From NCBI RefSeq assembly GCF_029542085.1, contig NZ_CP107036.1, positions 4,092,001 through 4,156,000 on the forward strand: DNA of 64,000 nt, read 5' to 3'. Position 1 is the stretch's first letter, and the number at the start of each line of letters is the position of its first letter. The translations under genes and the position numbers were made by a program. Positions 16,984 to 24,980 of the stretch are shown one piece after another. The stretch is from Sphingobacterium sp. ML3W (GTDB taxonomy: Bacteria > Bacteroidota > Bacteroidia > Sphingobacteriales > Sphingobacteriaceae). Below the pieces are notes generated by a model. It was given only the letters and a program-made list of their open reading frames with translations. It was not told the DNA's origin and searched no databases.

Positions 16984-18570
16984 GTGAATAGAAAACTAAT
17001 TATTGGCACCCGGGGAAGTGTTCTTGCAATGTGGCAGGCAAATTTTGTGAAAGACCGACTACAGGAAATCGGTATCGAAGCAGAGTTAAAAGTCATCAAA
17101 ACTCAAGGTGATATTATTCAGCACCTCCGTCTGGATAAATTGGAAGGTAAAGGATTTTTCACCAAAGAACTTGAGGAAGAACTTTTAAACGGGACCATTG
17201 ATTTAGCTGTACACTCACACAAAGATTTACCTACAATCAATCCGCCGGGATTGATTATTGCCGCCGTTTCTGAACGGGAGGATCCTTCCGAATTATTGAT
17301 TATCCACAAGGATTGTGTAGATATCAAGAAGCGTCTATCCCTAAAACATAACGCAACTGTCGGAACATCTTCCAACCGTAGAAAAGCACAAATATCAGCT
17401 TTACGTCCAGACCTGGAATTCGATGATCTAAGAGGTAACCTCCAGACAAGAATGCAGAAGCTGCGGGACGAACAATACGATGCGATTGTGCTGGCAAAAG
17501 CCGGTATCAGCCGTATCGAAATGGATATCACAGATTTTCATGTCGAAGAAATTCCACCAGTAGAAATTATCCCAGCTCCAGCACAGGGTGTATTAGCGAT
17601 TCAGATCCGTGAAGTCGATAAAGAACTCTTTGCTGCATTGCAACCACTAAATAACAATGAGGTCGCTACAACCATCGCTGTAGAACGTTTGGTATTGAAC
17701 AAATTTGACGCTGGATGTCATGCACCACTCGGATGTTATTGCCGAAAAAGTGGTGATGAGTACGAAGCTTGGGCTTCCATTGCCGATACAAGTGAAGACT
17801 TTCCTGACCGTGTATACTTGAGAGATACTGATCCAACCAGACTGGCTGAGCGCATTTTCAGTAAGTACGCAAAAGATCGTAAGTTGCCGCAATCTGTCTT
17901 TATTTCCAGGGAGGTAGACGAAAATTCCTACTTCGCCCGTGCGATGGCCAAACATAATATCACTATCGAAGGCCGTTCATTGATCAAAATATTTCCGATC
18001 ATCAATAAGTTGGATCCTTTTATCTTAAAACATGTCGATTGGATCATATTTTCAAGTAAGAACGGGATTGAGCATTTCTTCAATCTGGAGCCGCGGTTAA
18101 GTAAAAAGACCAAAATAGGCGTTATCGGCCGTGGTTCGGAAGAAATACTACGTAAGTACGATCGTGTAGCGGATTTTTCCGGTGACAGCGAAGGTATTAA
18201 CATGGATGAAATCGCCAAGAAATTTGCCGAATTGGCAAATGGTGGAACGGTACTTATCCCGCGCGCAAAGGAATCGCTTGAGACTATTCAGAAAGCATTA
18301 AGCCCAGAGACTAAAATCATTAATATCCCAGTCTATGAGACTGTATTGGAAGAGGACGTCGATCCATCCAATGCAGAAGTACTGGTATTTACAAGCCCTA
18401 GTAATGTAGAGGCTTATTTTGCGGACAATCTTTTAGAACCGGGACAAAAAGTCATCTGCATCGGTCGTTCAACCGGAGCCAAGTTTGATGAGATGAATGT
18501 TCCTTATACACTTCCCTATTCACCAGACGAAATTGGTCTCTCAGAGGCTGTTTTTGGCCTGGAATATTAA
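16984..18570 (+). CDS. hemCD: hydroxymethylbilane synthase / uroporphyrinogen-III synthase fusion
   Basis: One 528-residue chain combines two consecutive enzymes. Residues 1 to about 300 are HemC: IGTRGSVLAMWQANFV at the start, TQGD, HSHKDLPT near residue 77, SSNRRKAQ, and the dipyrromethane cofactor Cys245 in AGCHAPLGC. Residues from about 303 are HemD: SVFISREVDE, IIFSSKNGIEHFF near 354 and VFTSPSNVEAYF near 465. The start is GTG; no ATG precedes the conserved N-terminus. A -7 element TATTTTTG (16928-16935) lies upstream, without a clear -33. Tethering would hand the unstable hydroxymethylbilane directly to HemD (inference). Confidence 0.93.
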   Translation: MNRKLIIGTRGSVLAMWQANFVKDRLQEIGIEAELKVIKTQGDIIQHLRLDKLEGKGFFTKELEEELLNGTIDLAVHSHKDLPTINPPGLIIAAVSEREDPSELLIIHKDCVDIKKRLSLKHNATVGTSSNRRKAQISALRPDLEFDDLRGNLQTRMQKLRDEQYDAIVLAKAGISRIEMDITDFHVEEIPPVEIIPAPAQGVLAIQIREVDKELFAALQPLNNNEVATTIAVERLVLNKFDAGCHAPLGCYCRKSGDEYEAWASIADTSEDFPDRVYLRDTDPTRLAERIFSKYAKDRKLPQSVFISREVDENSYFARAMAKHNITIEGRSLIKIFPIINKLDPFILKHVDWIIFSSKNGIEHFFNLEPRLSKKTKIGVIGRGSEEILRKYDRVADFSGDSEGINMDEIAKKFAELANGGTVLIPRAKESLETIQKALSPETKIINIPVYETVLEEDVDPSNAEVLVFTSPSNVEAYFADNLLEPGQKVICIGRSTGAKFDEMNVPYTLPYSPDEIGLSEAVFGLEY

Positions 18571-18572
18571 AT

Positions 18573-18605
18573 GGTATTGGGAATTTAGTATTGCGTATTA
18601 AGCGT
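18573..18605 (-). repeat. degenerate intergenic repeat copy D
   Basis: On the minus strand the segment reads CGCTTAATACGCAATACT followed by AAATTCCCAATACC, resembling the TCTCAATACTAAATAC part of the copies upstream of topB, the sigma gene and argC. Here it lies behind hemCD, with no reverse gene start. Confidence 0.3.
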
Positions 18606-18674
18606 TGGCAAACGGAATTACTGCCTTGCAATTGAACAACACTGGATCACTAGATAATAAATAAATTAAATATA

Positions 18675-19643
18675 ATGTTACAACGTCCGAGAAGAAATCG
18701 TAAATCTGCCGTGATTCGCGACATGATTCAAGAGACACGTTTAGACGCGTCAAATTTGATTTTTCCACTTTTTATTGTAGATGGCCAAAATCAAAAAACC
18801 GAGGTTAAATCAATGCCGGGTATCTACCGCTATTCAATAGATAACTTATTGAAAGAAGTGGAGAGCTGCCTCAAATTAGGCTTACGTTCATTTGACCTAT
18901 TTCCCAATATCGAAGAATCATTGAAGGACAAATACGCGACGGAGAGTTACCGTGACGGAAGTTTGTATTTACGCGCTATTGCAGCAGTAAAGCAAAATTT
19001 CCCCGAAGCCTGTATTGTTACGGATGTAGCGATGGATCCTTACAGCAGCGATGGTCATGATGGGATTGTCGAAAATGGCGAGATCCTAAACGACGAAACA
19101 TTGGAAGTATTGGGCAAGATGGCACTCGCACATGCGCAGTCCGGTGCAGATATTATCGCACCATCCGATATGATGGACGGACGTATCGGGTATATTCGTG
19201 AGCTATTAGACCATAATGGTTTCACAAACGTGTCTTTAATGTCGTATACGGCGAAGTATGCATCAGCATATTATGGCCCTTTCAGAGATGCCTTGGGTTC
19301 TGCTCCTAAACATGGGGACAAGAAAACGTATCAGATGAACCCAGCAAATGCAAAGGAAGCACTTATCGAGGCCCAGTTAGATGCACAAGAAGGTGCGGAT
19401 TTTCTAATGGTTAAACCAGGTCTTCCTTATTTAGATATTGTGAAACTTCTCGCTGATAATTTTGATCTCCCAATCGCGGTGTATAATGTCAGTGGTGAGT
19501 ATGCCATGTTAAAAGCTGCCATTCAAAATGGTTGGTTGGATGAACGTGTGATCCTGGAAACGTTATTAAGTTTCAGACGTGCGGGCGCAACAGCAATTTT
19601 ATCCTACCACGCCAAAGAAGTTCTGGAAAAAGGTTTTATTTAG
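18675..19643 (+). CDS. hemB: delta-aminolevulinic acid dehydratase (porphobilinogen synthase)
   Basis: Condenses two 5-aminolevulinate molecules to porphobilinogen. 322 residues with the Schiff-base lysine K247 in FLMVKPGLPY and the second conserved lysine in SYTAKYASAYYGPFRDA. The metal-site segment reads DVAMDPYSSDGHDG: the three cysteines of zinc enzymes are absent and acidic residues stand in their place, as in magnesium-dependent HemB. It lies 104 bases after hemCD and probably shares its transcript. Confidence 0.95.
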   Translation: MLQRPRRNRKSAVIRDMIQETRLDASNLIFPLFIVDGQNQKTEVKSMPGIYRYSIDNLLKEVESCLKLGLRSFDLFPNIEESLKDKYATESYRDGSLYLRAIAAVKQNFPEACIVTDVAMDPYSSDGHDGIVENGEILNDETLEVLGKMALAHAQSGADIIAPSDMMDGRIGYIRELLDHNGFTNVSLMSYTAKYASAYYGPFRDALGSAPKHGDKKTYQMNPANAKEALIEAQLDAQEGADFLMVKPGLPYLDIVKLLADNFDLPIAVYNVSGEYAMLKAAIQNGWLDERVILETLLSFRRAGATAILSYHAKEVLEKGFI

Positions 19644-19705
19644 GCAAATAAGATCGGGGATTCGCTCTAAAAACAACGAATTGCTCAAAGACAAAAGTAA
19701 ATATT

Positions 19706-19741
19706 AAAAAAGGTTCGAAATTAAGTTTTCGGACCTTTTTT
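19706..19741 (+). terminator. terminator after hemB
   Basis: AAAAAGGTTCGAAA pairs with TTTTCGGACCTTTTT (one G-T pair) around a TTAAG loop, with T's at the end. It separates hemCD-hemB from hemL. Confidence 0.75.
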
Positions 19742-19915
19742 GGTCAAATAAACGCAGCAAACGAGATCACTTTATTTATCAATAAACAAGAAATACTATT
19801 GCGAAAAAAAGAGGATACCCTGACCTTTAAATAAGGAATATCACTGAATTCTTGATTCCTTACGTTTCCATGAGACTTATCTTCGCAAAAAAAGATAACT
19901 TCGCATTCAAATATA

Positions 19916-21232
19916 ATGACTATGCAAGCACCTGATATTTCAAGAGCAAAATCTGCTGAATTATTTGAAAAAGCAAAACAATATTTCCCCGGCGGTGTGA
20001 ATTCTCCGGTTCGGGCTTTTAAATCCGTATTTGGCACCCCATTATTTATAGAACGAGGTGACAAAGCACGTCTTTGGGATGCCGATGGCAATGAGTTCAT
20101 CGATTTCTGCTGTTCGTGGGGTCCTTTGATTTTGGGACACAATAATGATCAAGTTCGCGAGGCCGTTGCAGCACAATTAGGTAAAGGATTGAGTTTTGGT
20201 GCACCTACTGCTCTGGAAAATCAACTCGCCGAATTAATTATTGAAAAAAATAAATATATCGAGAAAATCCGCTTCGTCAGTTCAGGAACCGAGGCTGTGA
20301 TGTCCGCAATCCGCTTGGCAAGAGGATATACCAAACGCGATAAGATTATCAAATTTGACGGATGTTACCATGGTCATTCGGATTCGCTTTTAGTGAAGGC
20401 TGGTTCTGGATTGGTTACTTTCGGAGAAACTTCTTCGGCAGGCGTTCCCAAAGCTTTTGCAGAGGAAACGATCGTCATCGAATTAAATGACAAAGACGCG
20501 CTGAGAGCTGCTTTTACAGAATTTAAAGATCAGATTGCTGCAGTGATCATTGAAGGTATTCCAGCCAACAATGGTCTATTAATGCAATCCAAAGAATACA
20601 TGCATTTCCTGCGTGATATCACAAAAGAAAATGGGAGTATGCTAATCATGGATGAGGTCATCACCGGATTCCGGATCGGTTTTGAAGGAGCCTCTGCTTA
20701 CTACGAAATACAGCCAGATATTATTACCTATGGCAAGATCATAGGCGGTGGTATGCCAGTGGGAGCCTATGGAGCATCCAAAGAGCTTATGGCATGTATA
20801 TCACCTGACGGTGCCGTTTATCAAGCTGGTACCTTGTCAGGGAATCCTGTGGCCATGGCAGCAGGTATTGCAGCCCTGACTATTTTGGCGCAAGATGATT
20901 TCTACACAAACTTAAATGCGAAAACTGCGGCATTCGTTCAAGATCTTCGTGATTATATCGCTGAAAAAGGCTATCAAGTACAATTATTCCATGTTGCCTC
21001 TATCTTCTGGTTTGCATTTACTGAGCAAGAAGATATCAAGAAAGCAAGTGAAATTGATCACGCTTCCATGGAATCATACAAAATCATGCACCGCGAACTC
21101 CTGAATAGAGGGATTTACTTCGGTCCTTCGGGCTATGAAGTTGGTTTTGTTTCTGCTGCGCATACTGACGCGGATTTAAATACCGCCAAGAAGCATATTT
21201 TCGATGCCTTGGACATCGTCTTTCATTCATAA
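19916..21232 (+). CDS. hemL: glutamate-1-semialdehyde 2,1-aminomutase
   Basis: PLP enzyme that converts glutamate-1-semialdehyde to 5-aminolevulinate. 438 residues, with FPGGVNSPVRAFKS at the start, VSSGTEAVMSAIRLARG near residue 120, DEVITGFRI near 242 and the PLP lysine in YGKIIGGGMPVGAYG (near 271). A second ATG at 19922 is an alternative start. It has its own transcription unit, set off by terminators on both sides. Confidence 0.95.
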   Translation: MTMQAPDISRAKSAELFEKAKQYFPGGVNSPVRAFKSVFGTPLFIERGDKARLWDADGNEFIDFCCSWGPLILGHNNDQVREAVAAQLGKGLSFGAPTALENQLAELIIEKNKYIEKIRFVSSGTEAVMSAIRLARGYTKRDKIIKFDGCYHGHSDSLLVKAGSGLVTFGETSSAGVPKAFAEETIVIELNDKDALRAAFTEFKDQIAAVIIEGIPANNGLLMQSKEYMHFLRDITKENGSMLIMDEVITGFRIGFEGASAYYEIQPDIITYGKIIGGGMPVGAYGASKELMACISPDGAVYQAGTLSGNPVAMAAGIAALTILAQDDFYTNLNAKTAAFVQDLRDYIAEKGYQVQLFHVASIFWFAFTEQEDIKKASEIDHASMESYKIMHRELLNRGIYFGPSGYEVGFVSAAHTDADLNTAKKHIFDALDIVFHS

Positions 21233-21250
21233 AAAAAAGTATAATACAAC

Positions 21251-21285
21251 AATGCCCCAAAAACTAAAATAGTTTTTGGGGCATT
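21251..21285. terminator. terminator between hemL and DUF4252 gene
   Basis: A 15-bp perfect stem (AATGCCCCAAAAACT) with an AAAAT loop, between two converging genes. Confidence 0.75.
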
Positions 21286-21318
21286 TATATGCTGTTTAAT
21301 CAAGAATCTCTGTCTGAA

Positions 21319-21897
21319 CTAAAGTTCCTGTTGAATTACAGTATGGGTATCAGCCAACTTTGTGGCGAGCTTTTTATCCTTTGATTTTATCTTATTCAAT
21401 CCCTGAACAAGTTCATCCAGTGAAAACTTACCTTTTATATCCATAAATACACTTTCATCTCCTTCGTCATGTACCAATAGCGAAACCCGGCTGATCACAT
21501 TATCTTTATCAATACGTGCATTAATCGATATTTCCTCCCCTTCACTGTTGATCACCAGTAGCTCCTCAAATTTGTTCTTCTTTAAAAACTTATGGTAATC
21601 TTCCAATATCAACATATTCTTTTCGCGATCATTGTTTGATAATGTCATCATCCTGAATTTTTTCAACTTTTTGACGATGCCCGCCATGACCTGTGCATCC
21701 TCGTCGTTCTCATCCTGCAATGCCTTTTTGATAAATGGTTTTGTCAACCACATCGGCAAATTAATGGCAACGATCTCTGCATTATTCGAAACATTGGATC
21801 CCCTAACAAAATCCATGTTGGAGCCTTTTTTGATGATACAGGATTGCAATGAAAATAGCACTCCAATAAGGCATAACAATGTTAGTAATCTTTTCAT
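21319..21897 (-). CDS. DUF4252 lipoprotein
   Basis: A 192-residue protein with a lipoprotein signal (lipobox LQSC, Cys at about 19). The mature part follows the DUF4252 pattern: paired lysine-rich helices and strands (KKLKKFRMMTLSN, then FEELLVINSEGEEISINARID). It is 5 bases from the other DUF4252 gene and is the last gene of the sigma operon. In Bacteroidota this family often sits beside ECF sigma genes; the biochemical role is unknown. Confidence 0.82.
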   Translation of the reverse strand: MKRLLTLLCLIGVLFSLQSCIIKKGSNMDFVRGSNVSNNAEIVAINLPMWLTKPFIKKALQDENDEDAQVMAGIVKKLKKFRMMTLSNNDREKNMLILEDYHKFLKKNKFEELLVINSEGEEISINARIDKDNVISRVSLLVHDEGDESVFMDIKGKFSLDELVQGLNKIKSKDKKLATKLADTHTVIQQEL

Positions 21898-21902
21898 AAT
21901 AT

Positions 21903-22424
21903 CTACTTTTTATTGTTATTCTGTTTGTCCTTACTCACTTTGTTGTTTCCTTCATTGACCAAGTTAGTCACGTCTTTCAAAGGTATCGCCCCATCAAGAA
22001 TCATAAATAAATTTTGCCCATCCCCATTTATTGTGAGCAACAAATTGTTTAGGATATCTGCATTCGCAGACATATTCTCCACCATGAATCGAATATCTTG
22101 ACCTTCACTGTTGAGCGACATAAGTTCCTCGTATTTTAAATTTGAAACCGCACCACGAATGATACCTGTCAAGTCCTTATCTTCGCCATCTTCTACAATT
22201 AACATACGTAAAGATTTAACATTCTTGAGTAGTGGCGTAATCGTTTCCATATCCTCATCATCAATTTTTAAGTTCCCCAACAATTTGAACATAGGGGCTC
22301 CAATTTTAAGCGTCGTTACTCCTTTTTTCCCTTGATATTGCTCGAAAAGTTTATCTAACTTGGAAATCTGTGCGTTTGCCATACTTGCTACAAGTAATAG
22401 GCAAGCTATTAATAATCCTTTCAT
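21903..22424 (-). CDS. DUF4252 periplasmic protein
   Basis: A 173-residue paralogue of the adjacent lipoprotein, with a cleavable signal peptide (MKGLLIACLLLVASMANAQ) and no lipobox. Shared pattern: LKNVKSLRMLIVEDG and YEELMSLNSEGQDIRFMVEN match FRMMTLSN and FEELLVINSEGEEISIN next door. It follows the anti-sigma-like gene by 6 bases, so it is in the sigma operon. Function unknown. Confidence 0.8.
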   Translation of the reverse strand: MKGLLIACLLLVASMANAQISKLDKLFEQYQGKKGVTTLKIGAPMFKLLGNLKIDDEDMETITPLLKNVKSLRMLIVEDGEDKDLTGIIRGAVSNLKYEELMSLNSEGQDIRFMVENMSANADILNNLLLTINGDGQNLFMILDGAIPLKDVTNLVNEGNNKVSKDKQNNNKK

Positions 22425-22430
22425 ACTATT

Positions 22431-23120
22431 TTAGTTAATCGATATTGACATTTGTTTTATATTCATTGCTTTATCTACACCATTTTCCAGATTATTCGCC
22501 AGTAATCCCAATGAGCGGAGCGTCAGTTCTACAGCCTCCTCTTCGTTGGCAACAGGTTTACCGTTTAATACAACATAATCCGCTTGATAGCCTTCCTCCA
22601 TTTGTTGTAAAGATTGCACAACCTTCTTCTTTTTCGCTATCATTCTCTTTGATGGTATGCGCTGATTGAAACGCGTCGAAGTATTTGCCGTGAGCATTGC
22701 ACTTCGTTTCCTGTCTCTGCTTGTTACGGTCTCTACATCCGAATGAGCTGTTGCTTCATTGTTTTCCGCTACCTCCTTCGTCGAAGGTCTTTGAGGTTCT
22801 TTGATCTCTTTATTAGCAAGTACCGACGGCTCTATTGCTGGCTCTTGATTCAAATAAAAGGTCAATCCCATAACCGCCAGGAGAATTGCCGCAGCAGCAT
22901 ATTTTATCCAGATATTATCTCGCCATCTGATTATTTTCTTATCTGCTTTGACTTGATTTTCAAAATCCTCAAACGACCAGTCCATTTTCACATTCTTTTC
23001 CTGATCTAATAGCTGAAAGAACAGTTCATCCGATTTTTTCAGTTCTCTTTCTTCCTCCGATGACGACTTACCATCAAAGTATTTATCTTTCAATTCCTCT
23101 AATCTTCTGTTTTTCATCAT
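22431..23120 (-). CDS. membrane protein, probable anti-sigma factor
   Basis: The ATG at 23120 (or 23117) gives about 229 residues. The first 90 residues are cytoplasmic and charged (LEELKDKYFDGKSSSEEE), resembling the sigma-binding region of Bacteroidota anti-sigma factors, though no zinc HxxxCxxC motif is present. One membrane helix follows at about residues 82-99 (IKYAAAAILLAVMGLTFY), and the rest is periplasmic and basic. The ECF sigma gene lies 38 bases upstream on the same strand, which supports the role. Confidence 0.7.
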   Translation of the reverse strand: MMKNRRLEELKDKYFDGKSSSEEERELKKSDELFFQLLDQEKNVKMDWSFEDFENQVKADKKIIRWRDNIWIKYAAAAILLAVMGLTFYLNQEPAIEPSVLANKEIKEPQRPSTKEVAENNEATAHSDVETVTSRDRKRSAMLTANTSTRFNQRIPSKRMIAKKKKVVQSLQQMEEGYQADYVVLNGKPVANEEEAVELTLRSLGLLANNLENGVDKAMNIKQMSISIN

Positions 23121-23158
23121 TACAAATTTGAGTTTCACTGTTATTGAAGCTATTGGAT

Positions 23159-23674
23159 CTATTTTTTATTTGAATAAATCCGGAAGCTTTCATAATCAAA
23201 TAATTTTGTCAACTGCTCCTTTACCTTCTGTCTGGCCCGCATCAGATTAACTCTAACAGTAGACTCCCCCATTTCCAATACTTCACCGATCTCATCTATA
23301 TCATAATCCTCCACATCGCGTAGGTGCATCACAAGACGCTGTTTATCAGGCAGCGAGTTAATCATTTCCAGAATTATTTCCTTCGTATTTTCAACAGAAT
23401 TTTCTGTTGTTGAAATAATCTGATGCTGTTCAGCAAAATCTGTACGGACCTTATCTCTTTTAATCCGGTTCAATGCCTCATTTTTAACACTCTGCATGCA
23501 AAATGCCTCCAAATTCTTATATTGATACAATTTATCTTTCCCCTGCCACAGACGCATCATCACATTTTGAACCGCATCAAATGCCTCATCGTCATCAACC
23601 AAGATCCGTTTCGCAAAGCGAAATAGCTTATCCTTATGGACGAAAACGGTATTCTTAAATTGCTCTTGGTTCAT
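23159..23674 (-). CDS. ECF-type RNA polymerase sigma factor
   Basis: A 171-residue sigma-70 family protein of the extracytoplasmic-function class. Region 2 is at about residues 8-75 (FRFAKRILVDDDEAFDAVQNVMMRLW); region 4 is at about 115-165 (LPDKQRLVMHLRDVEDYDIDEI and the helix-turn-helix GESTVRVNLMRARQKV). The ATG at 23674 is preferred; a start 48 bases upstream would extend into a repeated element. It probably drives the downstream anti-sigma and DUF4252 genes, and others elsewhere. Confidence 0.9.
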   Translation of the reverse strand: MNQEQFKNTVFVHKDKLFRFAKRILVDDDEAFDAVQNVMMRLWQGKDKLYQYKNLEAFCMQSVKNEALNRIKRDKVRTDFAEQHQIISTTENSVENTKEIILEMINSLPDKQRLVMHLRDVEDYDIDEIGEVLEMGESTVRVNLMRARQKVKEQLTKLFDYESFRIYSNKK

Positions 23675-23677
23675 TTT

Positions 23678-23735
23678 AGTATTTAGTATTGAGATGTTAG
23701 ATTTGAGATTTTGATCGTACAAACCTTCAGCTTAC
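23678..23735 (-). repeat. intergenic repeat copy B, upstream of ECF sigma gene
   Basis: Read toward the gene, it has GTAAGCTGAAGGTTTGTA, then TCTCAAATC, TCTCAATACTAAATACTA and the ATG. It matches copy C upstream of argC (GTAAGCCAAAGGCTTGCA, then CTCAATAC) and copy A upstream of topB. Confidence 0.55.
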
Positions 23736-24055
23736 CTAATTTTTCTTTATCCGTTTTAAATACGCACTATATCATTTCCTTTACCATTTTTGCATTCTAT
23801 ATAAGCAAGACATCTCAAGCTTCCTATTTATTACATCTAATATGAATATTTTTTTAAAATATTTATTTGTTCAAATAATAGGTTCCGATTGTTCTGGGCT
23901 GTTACGTATTTTCAAGAACGATTAAACAAGTTTTATTCCAGTTGAATATAACATATTCCGATAATCAAATTGTTGTTTTACCATTATTACAAACAAAAGA
24001 TCCCGTACAATTGTTATTTAAGATGCTGAGTGTTAAAAATTTAAACAAAAATATC
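23736..24055. other. intergenic stretch without recognised gene
   Basis: About 320 bases of AT-rich sequence between the divergent sigma gene and the histidine-rich lipoprotein gene. An open frame from 23942 is continuous with the lipoprotein but lacks a signal peptide in its first 38 codons, so I treat it as non-coding. No clear promoter pair was found. Confidence 0.4.
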
Positions 24056-24892
24056 ATGAAATACTACAGAATTACAGGCATTACCGCCGCATTAACTTTA
24101 TTAATCGGGGCTATTGGATGTAATAATTCAACCAAAAAGGGCACCGACCATACAGATTCAATGGGCAATGCCGATACCAGTATTGCAAAGAAAATGGATT
24201 CCATTTCCGTTAGTCCGATTGCAGATTCGAAACAATTTCCAGGAGCGAATCTCGGAATTGCTTCGATAACCGCTGAAAAAGTAGGTACAGACTCCGCAAA
24301 AGTTACCGTGAAATATAATGTTAGCAACTTTAAGCTTACTGAAATGACAGCGGATGAACATGCAGCTCATATGGCAAACTCGCATGATGGACAGCATATC
24401 CACTTTATTTTGGACAATAAACCATATACTGCCTTATATAAACCGGAACACAGTGTTACTTTAGCTTTAAATTCAGAACATTATCTCCTATCGTTTTTGT
24501 CGCGGTCTTATCACGAATCCATTAAAACAGCTGAGGCCTCAAAATTGATTAAATTCAAGATAGATGCAACGGGTAAATTGACACAGGAGCCGACACCTAA
24601 AGAAGCATCCTTATTCTATTCTCGTCCAAAAGGAGAATACAAAGGTGATGAAACCAAAAATGTCCTTTTAGATTTCTATCTGGTCAACACAAGTATTGCT
24701 CCGGACGGTAACAAGATTAGTGCGGATATTAACGGTCAAACTTTTACTTTGGACAAATGGGGTCCCTATGAGATTAAGGGTTTACCTATGGGGAATAACA
24801 AAGTAAAATTAACCTTGGTAGATAAAGAGGGAAATGCCGTTACTGGCGATAATGTATCGGTAGAACGAGATATTAAACTCTCCGAAAAATAG
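24056..24892 (+). CDS. histidine-rich lipoprotein, hypothetical
   Basis: Starting at 24056 (MKYYRITG) gives 278 residues with a lipobox (IGAIGC, Cys at about 22). The upstream part of the frame would bury this signal, so it is excluded. Near residue 100 a cluster, DEHAAHMANSHDGQHIHF, has five histidines within 18 residues and could bind a metal. Two beta-rich halves follow, one with HSVTLALNSEHYLL and one with ADINGQTFTLDKWGPYEI. I do not recognise the family. Confidence 0.65.
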   Translation: MKYYRITGITAALTLLIGAIGCNNSTKKGTDHTDSMGNADTSIAKKMDSISVSPIADSKQFPGANLGIASITAEKVGTDSAKVTVKYNVSNFKLTEMTADEHAAHMANSHDGQHIHFILDNKPYTALYKPEHSVTLALNSEHYLLSFLSRSYHESIKTAEASKLIKFKIDATGKLTQEPTPKEASLFYSRPKGEYKGDETKNVLLDFYLVNTSIAPDGNKISADINGQTFTLDKWGPYEIKGLPMGNNKVKLTLVDKEGNAVTGDNVSVERDIKLSEK

Positions 24893-24898
24893 TCATTT

Positions 24899-24941
24899 AA
24901 AAGTAATCGCCTGATATTAAAATATCAGGCGATTACTTTTT
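24899..24941. terminator. terminator between lipoprotein and DUF3472 genes
   Basis: A 20-bp perfect inverted repeat (AAAAGTAATCGCCTGATATT) with only AA at its centre, between converging genes. Confidence 0.75.
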
Positions 24942-24980
24942 GTAACAGTCCATTACAGAATCATTGTATTACGATCTTAG

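Noticed and set aside
17118..17531. A 137-codon reverse frame inside hemCD
   Set aside because: It lies wholly inside a well-conserved gene on the other strand and has no motif; a shadow frame.
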